Translations under genes and position numbers: made by a program
DNA from: Methanococcus maripaludis C5
GTDB taxonomy: Archaea > AGJL01 > Methanococci > Methanococcales > Methanococcaceae
Assembly (NCBI RefSeq): GCF_000016125.1
Contig: NC_009135.1
Coordinates: 1,612,001 to 1,676,000, forward strand
Length of the DNA: 64,000 bases
Reading direction: 5' to 3'
Shown here: positions 44,709 to 53,703 of the stretch, piece by piece
Layout: the number at the start of each line of letters is the position of its first letter
Position numbering within the stretch: the first letter of the stretch is position 1
The notes under the pieces: generated by a model
What the model saw: only the letters and a program-made list of their open reading frames with translations
Databases searched by the model: none
What the model was told of the DNA's origin: nothing

Positions 44709-45191
44709 TTAGCATGATTTAATGAACAACAAACTTTTTTCTTTAGCTATTTTCTCAAATTCGTCGTAAAGTTCGTTTAATTTTTCGTTATCTATCGTTA
44801 TCCTCATTCTTGCAGAAGATTCTGCGATTGGATCAGGCATTGTTAAATCTAAATCAACAACTACGCCAATTTCGTTAATCCTATCGATTGTATCGAGTAC
44901 ATCAGTATCAACGATATGTCCAACGACTACCACTTCGAGGTTCGTTTTTTTCATTTTTTCGTTTATTTTGGCAACGATGACATCTAATTTTTCAAGATTT
45001 TCTATGATAGAATTTAACAAATTATCGTTTAATTTTTCGATCACGACTTTAACGGGGACTCTTCCGTCCTGTGTTTTATTTTCGCGCATATGAATAACAC
45101 TAAAAATATTGGCTCCCGCAGAAGAAATCGGCTGCAATGCTTTCAAAAGTTCTCCGGGAGAATCCTTGAGTTCCAGATCAAGAAATATCAT
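44709..45191 (-). CDS. ACT-domain regulatory protein, partner of Hom
   Basis: 160 residues with two ACT domains: 'MIFLDLELKDSPGELLKALQ' (1-80) and 'VVVVGHIVDTDVLDTIDRIN' (about 83-158). This matches the archaeal ACT proteins encoded next to homoserine dehydrogenase and thought to act as its amino-acid-sensing regulatory subunit. The start at 45191 follows GGTGA; longer in-frame starts lack a site. Effector (probably threonine) is inferred. Confidence 0.88.
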   Translation of the reverse strand: MIFLDLELKDSPGELLKALQPISSAGANIFSVIHMRENKTQDGRVPVKVVIEKLNDNLLNSIIENLEKLDVIVAKINEKMKKTNLEVVVVGHIVDTDVLDTIDRINEIGVVVDLDLTMPDPIAESSARMRITIDNEKLNELYDEFEKIAKEKSLLFIKSC

Positions 45192-45349
45192 TTTTTCACC
45201 AGTCAGCATTTCGGCTACATATATACTATTCATAATCATGTTATGCACACCAAGTATAAATATTCCACCAACGCCGGTAAAAAGTTAGATTTTAAAAATA
45301 AGCCGAAATTTAATGTTAAAAAATGTCAATAAAAATAGAAAAAAAGAAA

Positions 45350-46951
45350 TTAGATTCCTTTAAAGCACTTTTTAAGGTGTTCTTCTGAAGGTGCTTTTGT
45401 TAAGAGACTTACAACTACTGTTGCAATAAATGCAAGGGGTAATGAAATTACCATTGGATCCACGTATGGCCAAGGCATTGAGGAAATCAAAACGTCTCTA
45501 CCAATCAACATTTTTGAAATTCCAAGTGCTGCTGCTTCTTTTTGATGAACAAATAGCAGGCAAAACAAGCTTACAAAAGTACCTGTCAAAAGCCCTGAAA
45601 TCGCACCTTCTTTTGTAGCTCTTTTCCAGAATAATCCTAACGCATATGCCGGTAAAAACGCAGCACTGCACAGTCCAAAGAATAATGCAGTTCCTCTTGC
45701 AACGATTCCTCCTGGAAGTATGTATCCTAAGATAACTGCAATCACAATTGCTACAATGATTCCAAATCTTGTGATAATTACCGAATTCAATCCTTTTTTA
45801 CCACACAATGTTTCATAAACGTCCCTTCCAATCGACGTACCCTGGGCGTGGAATTGGCTTGAAATGGTCGACATTGCAGCTGCAAGTAACGAAACCAAGA
45901 ATATGTAAATAAACCATTCTGGCATCGCTTTGTTGATATATAATGGCATGATACTGTCACTGTTTCCAGTTGGGAATGCATCTGACACGGTTGCACCAAT
46001 TGAGAGAATTCCTTCGGTATTCATGAAGTACACGTTTGAAAGGGTTCCTACAACGTATGCGGTACCTGTAGCAATTAAAATGAAGACTGCACCAATTAAA
46101 ACAGCCCTATTTAATTCCCTGTTACTTTTTACAGTCATAAATCTAACAATGAGCTGAGGTTGTGCTAAAACTCCGATTCCAACACCCAAAATTATGCTCG
46201 AAACGATTGTCCACCACATTGGAGAACCAAATGTCGGCATCGAAGTCCACCCAGCATGCCCCATACTAGCAAGGTTTGCTGGAACTAACCCTGACATATT
46301 TGAAATTGCCTGGTGAGCTGTAGTAACCCCGCCAAGTATATCGTAGGTCATGTAGAGCAAAAATAACATTCCAAAAAACATGATTGTTCCCTGAAATGCA
46401 TCTGTGTACATCACACCTTTTAAACCGCCCATTACAACGTATACTGCAATAATTACTGAAAATACAAGCAGTGCAACGTCAAATGAGATGCTAAGTGTGG
46501 TTTCTATAAACCTTGCAGCACCAATCAAAACTGCTGCCGCATAAATCGGCATTGCACAGAATATCAAAAGGCCCGAAAACCACTGTATAAATTTACTTTC
46601 AAATCGTTTTGCCAGAAGCTCCGGAAATGTAAGCGCATTTAAGTTATGGCCCATTTTTCGGGTTCTTTTCCCGAAAAATACAAATGCTATAAAGATACCT
46701 AAAAAGATATTTAGAAACGTCAGCCAGAGCAAACTCATACCAAATAGGCCCGAGAATCCACCAAAACCAACAATTGCAGCAGTACTGATAAATGTAGCAC
46801 CGTAACTCATTGCCATAACAAATGGATGGATTTTTCTACCTCCAACCATGTAATCTTCAGCACTTGAAGTTCCTTTCCAACCTTTGTATCCAAGGTATCC
46901 AATAACTAACAAATAGATTAACACAATCACGTTTAGAAGAAGGATATCCAT
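45350..46951 (-). CDS. Sodium/solute symporter (SSS family)
   Basis: 533 residues, about 13 membrane spans, typical of the SSS family. 'GGRKIHPFVMAMSYGATFIS' and 'GGLKGVMYTDAFQG' are family signatures; 'FLVSLLAAAMSTISSQFH' holds the Na-coordinating Ser pair. The sequence is closest in feel to acetate, proline or pantothenate transporters, but the substrate cannot be told. GGTGGT precedes the ATG. A small membrane protein gene ends one base before its start, indicating a two-gene transporter operon. Confidence 0.88.
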   Translation of the reverse strand: MDILLLNVIVLIYLLVIGYLGYKGWKGTSSAEDYMVGGRKIHPFVMAMSYGATFISTAAIVGFGGFSGLFGMSLLWLTFLNIFLGIFIAFVFFGKRTRKMGHNLNALTFPELLAKRFESKFIQWFSGLLIFCAMPIYAAAVLIGAARFIETTLSISFDVALLVFSVIIAVYVVMGGLKGVMYTDAFQGTIMFFGMLFLLYMTYDILGGVTTAHQAISNMSGLVPANLASMGHAGWTSMPTFGSPMWWTIVSSIILGVGIGVLAQPQLIVRFMTVKSNRELNRAVLIGAVFILIATGTAYVVGTLSNVYFMNTEGILSIGATVSDAFPTGNSDSIMPLYINKAMPEWFIYIFLVSLLAAAMSTISSQFHAQGTSIGRDVYETLCGKKGLNSVIITRFGIIVAIVIAVILGYILPGGIVARGTALFFGLCSAAFLPAYALGLFWKRATKEGAISGLLTGTFVSLFCLLFVHQKEAAALGISKMLIGRDVLISSMPWPYVDPMVISLPLAFIATVVVSLLTKAPSEEHLKKCFKGI

Positions 46952-47143
46952 TTAGACCACCGTTCCGATTTCATCTTTCATCTTTTCTTCTTCTTTTTCC
47001 CATTCTAATTCTTCTTCAATTTCATCTGTTTCGGTTTCTGAACCTTTATTCCAATTTAATGCCCCATATATCACGCATAATAGTGTACTCAGGATGCAGA
47101 GCACGTATGCACTTAATACATAAGGGTCTGAAATGCCTAACAT
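46952..47143 (-). CDS. Symporter small accessory subunit
   Basis: 63 residues. One membrane span ('PYVLSAYVLCILSTLLCVIYGALNW' region, about residues 6-30), then a very acidic cytoplasmic tail rich in Glu and Lys. Its stop abuts the start of the symporter gene, and such small proteins are regularly encoded before SSS symporters. The start at 47143 follows AGGTG; a longer frame reaching 47203 is not supported. Confidence 0.8.
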   Translation of the reverse strand: MLGISDPYVLSAYVLCILSTLLCVIYGALNWNKGSETETDEIEEELEWEKEEEKMKDEIGTVV

Positions 47144-47472
47144 GAAACACCTCTTGAAAATCGATAGTCGTGTAATATGATGTAATCGACTAATATAACA
47201 CATTATAAAGCTTTTATAAACTAGATACGCAGTATTTTTAGACTAACGAGAGTTAACAATACTGGAATAAAACAAAACCGAGATAACCAAATCTAAAATG
47301 TTTTTCTGTACTTTTAAACAAAGCATACTTGATTATTTTGAAAACGGACATCTGATTCATAAGGATCTCTTTGAACTTTATTAAACTTTAATTCTGCCAC
47401 AAAATCCCTTACCTGTTTGTAGTATATATAAATTATTGAATCGGTTAATTAAAAAACAGAAATTGATGGGAG
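47144..47472. other. Intergenic region between symporter operon and carS
   Basis: About 329 bp, mostly AT-rich. On the minus strand TTTATAAA at about 47213-47220 is a probable TATA box for the symporter operon (start about 47190). TTATAAAGCTTTTATAA there is a near-palindrome. The region nearest carS (47430-47472) has T-rich stretches for its termination. I see no credible gene. Confidence 0.4.
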
Positions 47473-48009
47473 TTACCACCATACTTTTTTTAAATGAAGT
47501 TTATATGCGACAATATTTGAGGAAAGATGGATTAGTGGGGAAATTACGAGTAAAAGTATAATTGTGTTTATAGGTAATGGGTAGAATGGATATGCAAATA
47601 ATAATGCGAATACAATAAATGTTATTTGGTCTAACAAAGGAGCTGATTGCCCTTGATTTAATTTAAATCTTCTTTTAATAAAGCTTCCAAGCATATCTCC
47701 AAAAAGAGCGCCAGTTGCAAGTAAAAAACTCAAAATAATATATCCTGATAATCCATAGTTAAACGCTGACTCTGGGTCCATATATAATATAACAATAAAA
47801 TGTTGTAAAATTCCAGTAATTATTCCAAAAAGTATTCCAAAAAAAGTACCTCTGTAAGTTACACCATTTCCAATAAGTCTATACCCATCGAAAAAATTTT
47901 TTCCAAAATCAACAGGTCTTCCACCGCCTAAAATACAAGGAACCGCATTAGCTATATATGCCGGCAAAATATACCATATGGCGCTAAATAACAATAAAAG
48001 TAAATCCAT
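47473..48009 (-). CDS. carS: CDP-archaeol synthase
   Basis: 178 residues with five hydrophobic segments. Family features: 'LPAYIANAVPCILGGGRPVD' near residue 13, 'GKNFFDGYRLIGNGVTYRG' near residue 35 and 'ALFGDMLGSFIKRRFKLNQG' near residue 98. It activates digeranylgeranylglyceryl phosphate with CTP, the step before polar head groups are added. The start at 48009 follows GAGGGAT; a longer in-frame ATG at 48060 is not supported. It complements the GGGP synthase at 8989-9759. Confidence 0.93.
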   Translation of the reverse strand: MDLLLLLFSAIWYILPAYIANAVPCILGGGRPVDFGKNFFDGYRLIGNGVTYRGTFFGILFGIITGILQHFIVILYMDPESAFNYGLSGYIILSFLLATGALFGDMLGSFIKRRFKLNQGQSAPLLDQITFIVFALLFAYPFYPLPINTIILLLVISPLIHLSSNIVAYKLHLKKVWW

Positions 48010-48235
48010 GGAATCCCTCGCATATATGAAATTGACATCTAGCATACTATTTTTGTACACTATTTAAAGATTACTTCTATAAAAAAGTCGCCAAGTTGAT
48101 TTTAAAAATATAAAAAAATTGGAGGGGTAAGAAATAGGGGGGTGGTTTATGTAAAGTATTGATAGTTATTAAAATAGAACGGGGAGGGGTTTTTAAATTT
48201 CTTGTAAATTGTTAGTGGTATATTACAAGTAATTA

Positions 48236-48377
48236 AAAGAGTTTTAGTATTATATTACTATGAGGGGTGGGAATGGGATTGGGAGAGAAAACTCTCCCAC
48301 ACGGTGTCCTCAGTAGTGAAGTGGGGGTATGAGGGGGGTTTAAAATAACAATCTCACTACTGTCCCACACCGTGCAA
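48236..48377 (-). ncRNA. Candidate small regulatory RNA, three hairpins, C-rich loops
   Basis: Minus strand. Hairpin 1 has two stacked stems: CACGGTGT with ACACCGTG (48367-48374/48300-48307) and CAGTAGTGA with TCACTACTG (48354-48362/48311-48319), with a 34-base loop containing ACCCCCCTCATACCCCCAC. Hairpin 2, directly adjacent, is TGGGAGAG-TTTT-CTCTCCCA (48280-48299). A C-rich linker (CCCATTCCCACCCCTC) leads to a weak third hairpin TAGTA...TACTA (48245-48260) and a T-containing tail. A perfect TTTATATA box lies about 27 bases before the 5' end. No coding potential. Function is inferred only from the C-rich loops. Confidence 0.55.
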
Positions 48378-48398
48378 TCTATACATTTCAACTTTTCA

Positions 48399-48406
48399 TA
48401 TATAAA
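48399..48406 (-). promoter_or_regulatory. TATA box of the candidate small RNA
   Basis: TTTATATA on the minus strand, a consensus methanogen box A. Transcription would begin about 25 bases on, near TTGCACGG at 48377, a TGCA start context typical of methanococcal stable RNA genes. Confidence 0.5.
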
Positions 48407-48647
48407 CCTAACTGTTTAGTTAGTACTTTTGAACGTAAGGTAGTACTTTTTTGATCAAATAATGTATTCAAATATTATTTTTTAATAATCTACCGTTTTT
48501 TAGGTCAATTAAAAATATTATGTCATGTATTAGGCAATCTAATTGTCATTTCAGTGATGGTAAACACACTATTGAACTTTTTTTAAAGAATGTTATTATT
48601 TTTTCTAATATTAATAGATGATATTAGCAATTTCAAGAATGTATCTT

Positions 48648-48656
48648 TTTATAAGC
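48648..48656 (+). promoter_or_regulatory. Likely TATA box of hdrA-vhu-fwu operon
   Basis: TTTTTATAAG about 65 bases before the hdrA start would start transcripts near 48677, giving a leader of about 40 nt. Other AT-rich options exist nearby. Confidence 0.45.
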
Positions 48657-48716
48657 AGGTGAGTGTAGTATAAATGTATACCAATTACCTTACTTGTTAT
48701 ATGTGGAGGTGAATCC

Positions 48717-50693
48717 ATGAGTGACCCCAAAGTGGGTGTATTCGTCTGCTACTGTGGTGCAAACATCAATGGTGCAGTGGATTGTGAAGCCGTAAAGGAT
48801 TTCGCTTCTAAATTAGATGGTGTAGAAGTTGCAGCAACCTACCCGTTCATGTGTGCTGACCCAGGTCAAGGTCTTATCAAAGACGCGATCAAAGAGCACG
48901 GATTGGACAGGATAGTTGTTGGAGCATGCACTCCTAAGATCCACGAGCCAACCTTTAGAGGTTGCCTACAGGATGCGGGAATATCCCCGTACTACCTAGA
49001 GTTTGTAAATATTAGAGAACACGACGCATTTGTCCACATGGGCGATGTAGAAGCAGCAACCAAAAAAGCATGTGAAATGATTGCTGGTGGAGTCGAACGA
49101 GCTAAGAAATTAGAAGACGTTCCTCAAAAAGTCGTAGATGTAGATAAAAGCTGTATGGTTATCGGTGCAGGTATTGCAGGTATTCAATCTGCTCTTGACC
49201 TCGGTGACCAAGGATTCAAAGTCTACCTTGTAGACCGAGACGAGTCAATCGGAGGAAGGATGGCGCAACTTGCAAAGACTTTCCCGACAGACGACTGTGC
49301 AATGTGAATTCTCGCACCAAAAATGGTGTCAGCAGCTAACCACCCTAACATTGAATTAATTACATTTGCTGAGATTAAAAATATCGACGGTTACATCGGA
49401 AACTTCGATGTTACACTCGAGAAAAAACCAAGATATGTTGACGAAGACATATGTACCGGATGTGGTGCATGTGCAGCAGCATGTCCAATTGAGGTGCCTA
49501 ATGAGTTTGATTTAGGATTAGGTACTAGGAAAGCAATTTATGTTCCATTCCCACAAGCAGTTCCATTACTTTACACAATCGATAAAGAACACTGTATTGA
49601 TTGTGGACTTTGTGCAAAAGTTTGCTGTGCAGAGGCAGTAAGATACGATCAGAAACCTCAAGAACTCAAAATCAATGTTGGTACAATTATTACCGCAACA
49701 GGATATGATGAGTTCGATGCAAGCAGAAAAGAAGAGTATGGATACGGAGTTTACGACAACGTAATTACAACTCTCGAAGTTGAAAGGATGATTAACCCTG
49801 CTGGTCCAACCCACGGGCACGAAATTAGGCCTAGCGACGGAAAAGCACCAAAAAGAACTGTATATATACAGTGCGTTGGTTCAAGAGACGAGAAAGTTGG
49901 AAACCCATACTGTTCAAGAGTATGCTGTATGTTCGCATTGAAAAATGCGCAGTTAATGAAAATGCACGACCCTAATGCAGAAGTTTACATCTGCTACATG
50001 GATATCAGGGCTTTTGGTAAAGGGTACGAAGAGTACTACAAGAGAGCTCAGGACCAGTTCGGAGTTAAATTCATTAGGGGAAGACCTGCTAACATTATCG
50101 AAGATCCAGAAACTAAAAACTTGACCGTGAGAGTTGAAGACACCCTCATGGGAGAAATTTTAGAGATCGACGCTGATTTAGTAGTTCTTTCAGCAGGTTT
50201 GGAAGCTAAAAAAGATGCCGGAGAACTCGCTAAGATGCTCGGTATCGATAGAGGTCCAGAAGGATTCTTTAAAGAATTACACCCTAAATTAGCACCAGTT
50301 AACACAAAAGTTGACGGTGTTGCAATTGCAGGGGTCGCTCAAGGACCAAAAGATATTCCAGATACTGTAGCACAAGCAAAAGGTGCTGCAAGTGCTGTTG
50401 CAATTCCAATGTCACAAGGTCAGTTCAAGATCGAAATGATTAGGGCAACAGTTAACGAGGAAGTATGTGGTGGCTGTAAAGTATGTGCTTTAATGTGCCC
50501 ATACAATGCTATTACCTACGAAGAAAAAGACGGTCACTTGGTGGCAGTAACTGATGACGTTGCATGTAAAGGATGTGGTTCATGTGCAGCAGCATGTCCA
50601 AGTGGTGCAATGCAGTTAAGATACTACCGAGATGAACAGGTCATCGGAATGATTGACGGTATTTTAAATGCCGCAAAAATGTTGGAAGAATAA
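48717..50693 (+). CDS. hdrA: Heterodisulfide reductase subunit A, selenoprotein
   Basis: 658 residues when UGA at 49305-49307 is read as selenocysteine (residue 197), in 'TDDCAM-U-ILAPKM'. In Cys-type HdrA this residue is a Cys ligand of the N-terminal iron-sulfur site. The FAD fold is 'CMVIGAGIAGIQSALDL' (about 143). Four [4Fe-4S] motifs follow: 'CTGCGACAAACP', 'CIDCGLCAKVCC', 'CGGCKVCALMCP' and 'CKGCGSCAAACP'. HdrA carries the bifurcating flavin that couples H2 oxidation to heterodisulfide and ferredoxin reduction. AGGTGA precedes the ATG. hdrB and hdrC are not here. Treating the UGA as a stop would wrongly give two fragments. Confidence 0.95.
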
Positions 50694-50797
50694 TTTAAGC
50701 ACAAGGAACAGGGAATGAACTATTAAATAACTAATTATCAATTCAAATATAAATTCTCAGCAAAATTAAGTTAGGAATGGTGTTAATTCATATCATA

Positions 50798-50838
50798 TGA
50801 CGAGCAACCCGAAGGTTTAGACCAGGGAAGTTCTGATG
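50798..50838 (+). promoter_or_regulatory. SECIS-like hairpin for hdrA
   Basis: About 105 nt after the hdrA stop: ACCC-GAA-GGT-TTAG-ACC-A-GGG, the archaeal SECIS core in which GAA and a lone A face each other between a 3-bp apical and a lower stem. Below CCC/GGG come two A-A mismatches and a weak GAGC/GTTC pairing, so the lower stem is imperfect. Confidence 0.6.
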
Positions 50839-50882
50839 AGTTACGAATTAATTTAATTAAAAAATTAAAAAAGGGATATATT

Positions 50883-51287
50883 ATGGCAGAACCCGTAATT
50901 ATGGCCTTTGTATGTTACCAGTGAGGATACGGTGCAGCCGATTTGGCTGGTACAAGCAGAATGCAATACCCTGCATCAGTTAGAGCTATTAGAGTGCCAT
51001 GTACTGGTAAATTCGATATTACCTATGCATTAAGAGCATTCGAAAAAGGTGCTGACGCAGTATTCGTTGCAGGTTGAAAACCAAACGAATGTGCATTCGA
51101 AACTGGAAACTTCAAAGCTGAAGAAAGGGTTAAATTTGGAAAACAGATCCTAGATGAACTTGGAATCGGTGGCGAAAGACTTGAGATGTTCTTCATGTCA
51201 GGTGCTGACGCAGGTAAATTCACCGAATCAGTTAACGAAATGACTGAAAGAGTTAAAAAATTAGGACCTAACCCATTCAAAGCGTAA
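50883..51287 (+). CDS. vhuD: F420-non-reducing hydrogenase subunit D, two Sec
   Basis: 134 residues with two UGA-encoded selenocysteines: residue 14 in 'MAFVCYQ-U-GYGAADLAG' (UGA at 50922) and residue 65 in 'AVFVAG-U-KPNECAFETG' (UGA at 51075). Both align with Cys ligands of the [2Fe-2S] centre in MvhD, which passes electrons from the hydrogenase to HdrA. The gene is invisible if UGA is taken as stop. 'ERVKFGKQILDELGI' and the C terminus 'LGPNPFKA' match the family length. The AUG has an A-rich AAAAAAGGGATATATT leader with GGGAT as the ribosome binding site. Confidence 0.95.
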
Positions 51288-51309
51288 AACGGTTTAAAAA
51301 GAGAATGAA

Positions 51310-51339
51310 TTTTGCGGGGAACCAACTGGACTCGTAAAA
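51310..51339 (+). promoter_or_regulatory. SECIS element for vhuD
   Basis: TTTTGCGGG-GAA-CCAACTGG-A-CTCGTAAAA. The lower stem pairs along all nine positions (two G-U), the GAA/A internal loop is in place and CC/GG closes the apex. It begins 22 nt after the vhuD stop and would serve both UGA codons. Confidence 0.85.
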
Positions 51340-51386
51340 GGACTGCCCTCTGTTAGGGAATTTTTTACCAATCACAAGGTGATTAA

Positions 51387-52253
51387 ATGGCAGATAAAGT
51401 TAAGGTAGGCATTATACAACTCTGCGGATGCTCTGGATGCCATATATCACTACTTGACTTACACGAAGGCCTTTTGGACGTTCTTCCAGCTTTGGAAATT
51501 GTTTACGCTCCAATCATTGCTGACGTAAAGGAAATTCCTGATGTGGACGTATTCTTAGTCGAAGGCGGAGTAAGAAGCGAACACGATGAACACTTGATTC
51601 ATGAAATCAGGGAAAAATCAAAAGTAGTGATTGCATGGGGATCCTGTGCAGCTTTCGGAGGTATTCCGGGACTTGGTAATCTGTACTCTCCAGAACAAAT
51701 CAAAGAAACAGTTTACACAACAGTTTCAACCGATAACCCTGGAGTTATTCCAACTGATGGAGTTCCTGAATTAACTACTACTGTGAAACCAATAACAGAA
51801 GTAGTTAAAGCAGATTACGTAATCCCAGGATGCCCTCCAAAACCTGCATTGACCGCAGGAGCAATTGTTGCATTATTAGAAGGAAAAGAACCAGTATTAC
51901 CTACAAAAATTGTATGTGATGAATGTCCTAGAACAAAAGAGAATGTATTCCCTACGGAATTCAAAAGATCTGGTCAAGGAACTCCTGACCCTGATAAATG
52001 TCTCTTTGAACAAGGATACACGTGCATGGGTATGGCTACAAGAGCAGGCTGTGGTGCAATGTGTCCATCAGCAAATATGCCTTGTAGAGGATGCTACGGT
52101 AAAACTGACGAAACTTTGGATCAAGGGGCAGCGGCTGCAAACACTTATGCAAATGCAGGAGAAGCAGCACTAGAAATCCCTGATAAAGTTGCAACACTAA
52201 ACAGATTCACGTTACCTGTTGCATTAGTATCTAAAAAAGTCCAAAAAGAATAA
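51387..52253 (+). CDS. vhuG: F420-non-reducing hydrogenase small subunit G
   Basis: 288 residues, the iron-sulfur subunit of the [NiFe] hydrogenase. 'GIIQLCGCSGCHISLLDLHE' near residue 7 and 'VIAWGSCAAFGGIPGLG' near residue 82 give proximal-cluster Cys ligands; 'VIPGCPPKPALTAGAIVALL' is the family GCPP motif; C-terminal Cys residues ('CDECPRTKEN', 'GAMCPSANMPCRGCYG') bind the other clusters. No twin-arginine signal, consistent with a cytoplasmic enzyme. AGGTGAT precedes the ATG. Confidence 0.96.
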   Translation: MADKVKVGIIQLCGCSGCHISLLDLHEGLLDVLPALEIVYAPIIADVKEIPDVDVFLVEGGVRSEHDEHLIHEIREKSKVVIAWGSCAAFGGIPGLGNLYSPEQIKETVYTTVSTDNPGVIPTDGVPELTTTVKPITEVVKADYVIPGCPPKPALTAGAIVALLEGKEPVLPTKIVCDECPRTKENVFPTEFKRSGQGTPDPDKCLFEQGYTCMGMATRAGCGAMCPSANMPCRGCYGKTDETLDQGAAAANTYANAGEAALEIPDKVATLNRFTLPVALVSKKVQKE

Positions 52254-52294
52254 AATAATAATTTCAAAAAACATAATTTAAGGATGGTGACTCT

Positions 52295-53551
52295 ATGGGT
52301 AAGGTTACTATCGAACCTCTATCCCGTTTAGAAGGGCACGGTAAGGTTTCAATAACCTTAGATGATACGGGAAAACCAACAGATGTAAAATTACATATTA
52401 CTGCCCTTAGAGGTTTCGAACAGTTTGTCATAGGTAGGCCTGCAGAGGAAGTACCAAGAATAGTACCAAGAATTTGTGGAATCTGTCAGACTCCGCACCA
52501 CTTGGCAAGTGTTAAAGCAGTAGATGCTGCATGGGGCGCAGAAATACCAAGCGCAGCAGGAAAATTAAGAGAACTGATGCACCTTGGAAACATGATGCAC
52601 TCCCACGCATTACACTTCTATTACTTGGCAGCTCCTGATTTTGTACTCGGTCCAGATTCAGATCCTGCAGCTAGAAACATTATTGGAGTTATCGGTGCAG
52701 TTCCTGAGGTTGCTAAAAAAGCAATTGCAATGAGAAGAGTTGGCCAAGCAATTGTGGAAACAGTTGGTGGTAGAGCAATTCACCCCGTTACAGGAGTTCC
52801 TGGTGGGGTATCCAAAGCATTGAGCGAAGAAAAAAGAGACGAATTACTAGAAGAAATTGACGATATGATCGCATTTGGTCAAGAAGGTGTCGCTCTTATC
52901 AAAGCACTCAATGAAAAATATATGGACGTTGCAAAAACACTCGGTGTAATCGATACATGGTACTTAGGTTTAGTAAAAGATGGTAAACACAACTTCTACG
53001 GAGACACGTTAAGATTCATGTCCCCTGACGGAAAACAAATTACCGACTTTAAACCTTCAGAATACTTAGATAACATTGGTGAACATGTTGTAGAACACAA
53101 CTACGTTAAATATCCATACAATAAAAAAGTTGGATATCCAGAAGGGCTCTACAGAGTAGGACCATTAGGAATGATTAACGTATGTGACTCAATGCCTACA
53201 CCTCTTGCCGAAGAAGCTAGAAAAGATTTCGCAGACACTTTCGGAAAACCAGCAAACCAATCACTCGCATACAACCATGCAAGATTGATCGAGTTACTCG
53301 GTTCATGCGAAAGAGTCAAGGAACTTTTAGAAGACCCAGAAATAACTTCAACAGATATTAAAGCAGAAGTTGAACCTAAAGCTGGAAATGGTGTTGGTGC
53401 GATTTACGCTCCAAGAGGTACATTAATCCACAATTATGAAACAGATGATAAAGGAATTGTTGTAAAAGCAAACATGATTGTAGCTACAACACACAATGTA
53501 CCTACCATGGAAAAAGCTATCCAACAAGCTGCTGAAGTGATCTTCAAATAA
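52295..53551 (+). CDS. vhuA: F420-non-reducing hydrogenase large subunit A (truncated form)
   Basis: 418 residues. The N-terminal nickel motif is 'RICGICQTPHHLASVKAVDA' near residue 60. The usual C-terminal DPCxxCxxH motif is missing; the protein stops at 'KAIQQAAEVIFK' because that part is encoded separately by vhuU, 14 bp downstream. 'SRLEGHGKVSITLDD' opens the protein as in the MvhA family. Together VhuA and VhuU form the [NiFe] active site that oxidises H2. GGTGA precedes the ATG. Confidence 0.96.
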   Translation: MGKVTIEPLSRLEGHGKVSITLDDTGKPTDVKLHITALRGFEQFVIGRPAEEVPRIVPRICGICQTPHHLASVKAVDAAWGAEIPSAAGKLRELMHLGNMMHSHALHFYYLAAPDFVLGPDSDPAARNIIGVIGAVPEVAKKAIAMRRVGQAIVETVGGRAIHPVTGVPGGVSKALSEEKRDELLEEIDDMIAFGQEGVALIKALNEKYMDVAKTLGVIDTWYLGLVKDGKHNFYGDTLRFMSPDGKQITDFKPSEYLDNIGEHVVEHNYVKYPYNKKVGYPEGLYRVGPLGMINVCDSMPTPLAEEARKDFADTFGKPANQSLAYNHARLIELLGSCERVKELLEDPEITSTDIKAEVEPKAGNGVGAIYAPRGTLIHNYETDDKGIVVKANMIVATTHNVPTMEKAIQQAAEVIFK

Positions 53552-53565
53552 GCACGGTGGTAAAG

Positions 53566-53700
53566 ATGGTAGATGAGGCAAAATTAAATTTAATCGAGAT
53601 CGTGCTAAGGGCATACGATCCATGATATTCGTGTGCAGCGCACATGATTGTAAAAGACGAACAAGGAAAAGTTCTCCTTGAAGTCATAAAAGAAGAATAA
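53566..53700 (+). CDS. vhuU: F420-non-reducing hydrogenase subunit U, Sec-containing
   Basis: 44-residue precursor. UGA at 53623-53625 encodes Sec20 in 'YDP-U-YSCAAH', the C-terminal nickel-binding motif of [NiFe] hydrogenase large subunits; Sec replaces the first Cys. Residues after the His ('MIVKDEQGKVLLEVIKEE') are the extension normally removed by a maturation protease, leaving a mature peptide of about 26 residues. This small subunit completes VhuA. GGTGGT lies before the ATG. It is missed if UGA is read as stop. Confidence 0.95.
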
Positions 53701-53703
53701 ATA

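Larger units (their letters stand above)
48010..48716. other. Long intergenic region upstream of hdrA with G-run clusters
   Basis: 707 bp with no reading frame worth calling. It contains six clusters of four or more G on the plus strand between 48121 and 48345, the candidate structured RNA at 48236-48377, and a leader and promoter for the hdrA-vhu operon near its right end. Such GC-rich islands are unusual in this AT-rich chromosome. Confidence 0.6.

Noticed and set aside
48236-48377. The structured region as SRP RNA or RNase P RNA
   Set aside because: Conserved cores of those RNAs (for example the GGAAA-type loops of SRP helix 8, or RNase P GAGGAAAGUC) are absent.
48717-49307. hdrA as a 196-residue truncated gene followed by a separate gene
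   Set aside because: UGA at 49305 is in frame with the downstream part, at a known Sec site with homologous Cys, and a SECIS-like hairpin follows.
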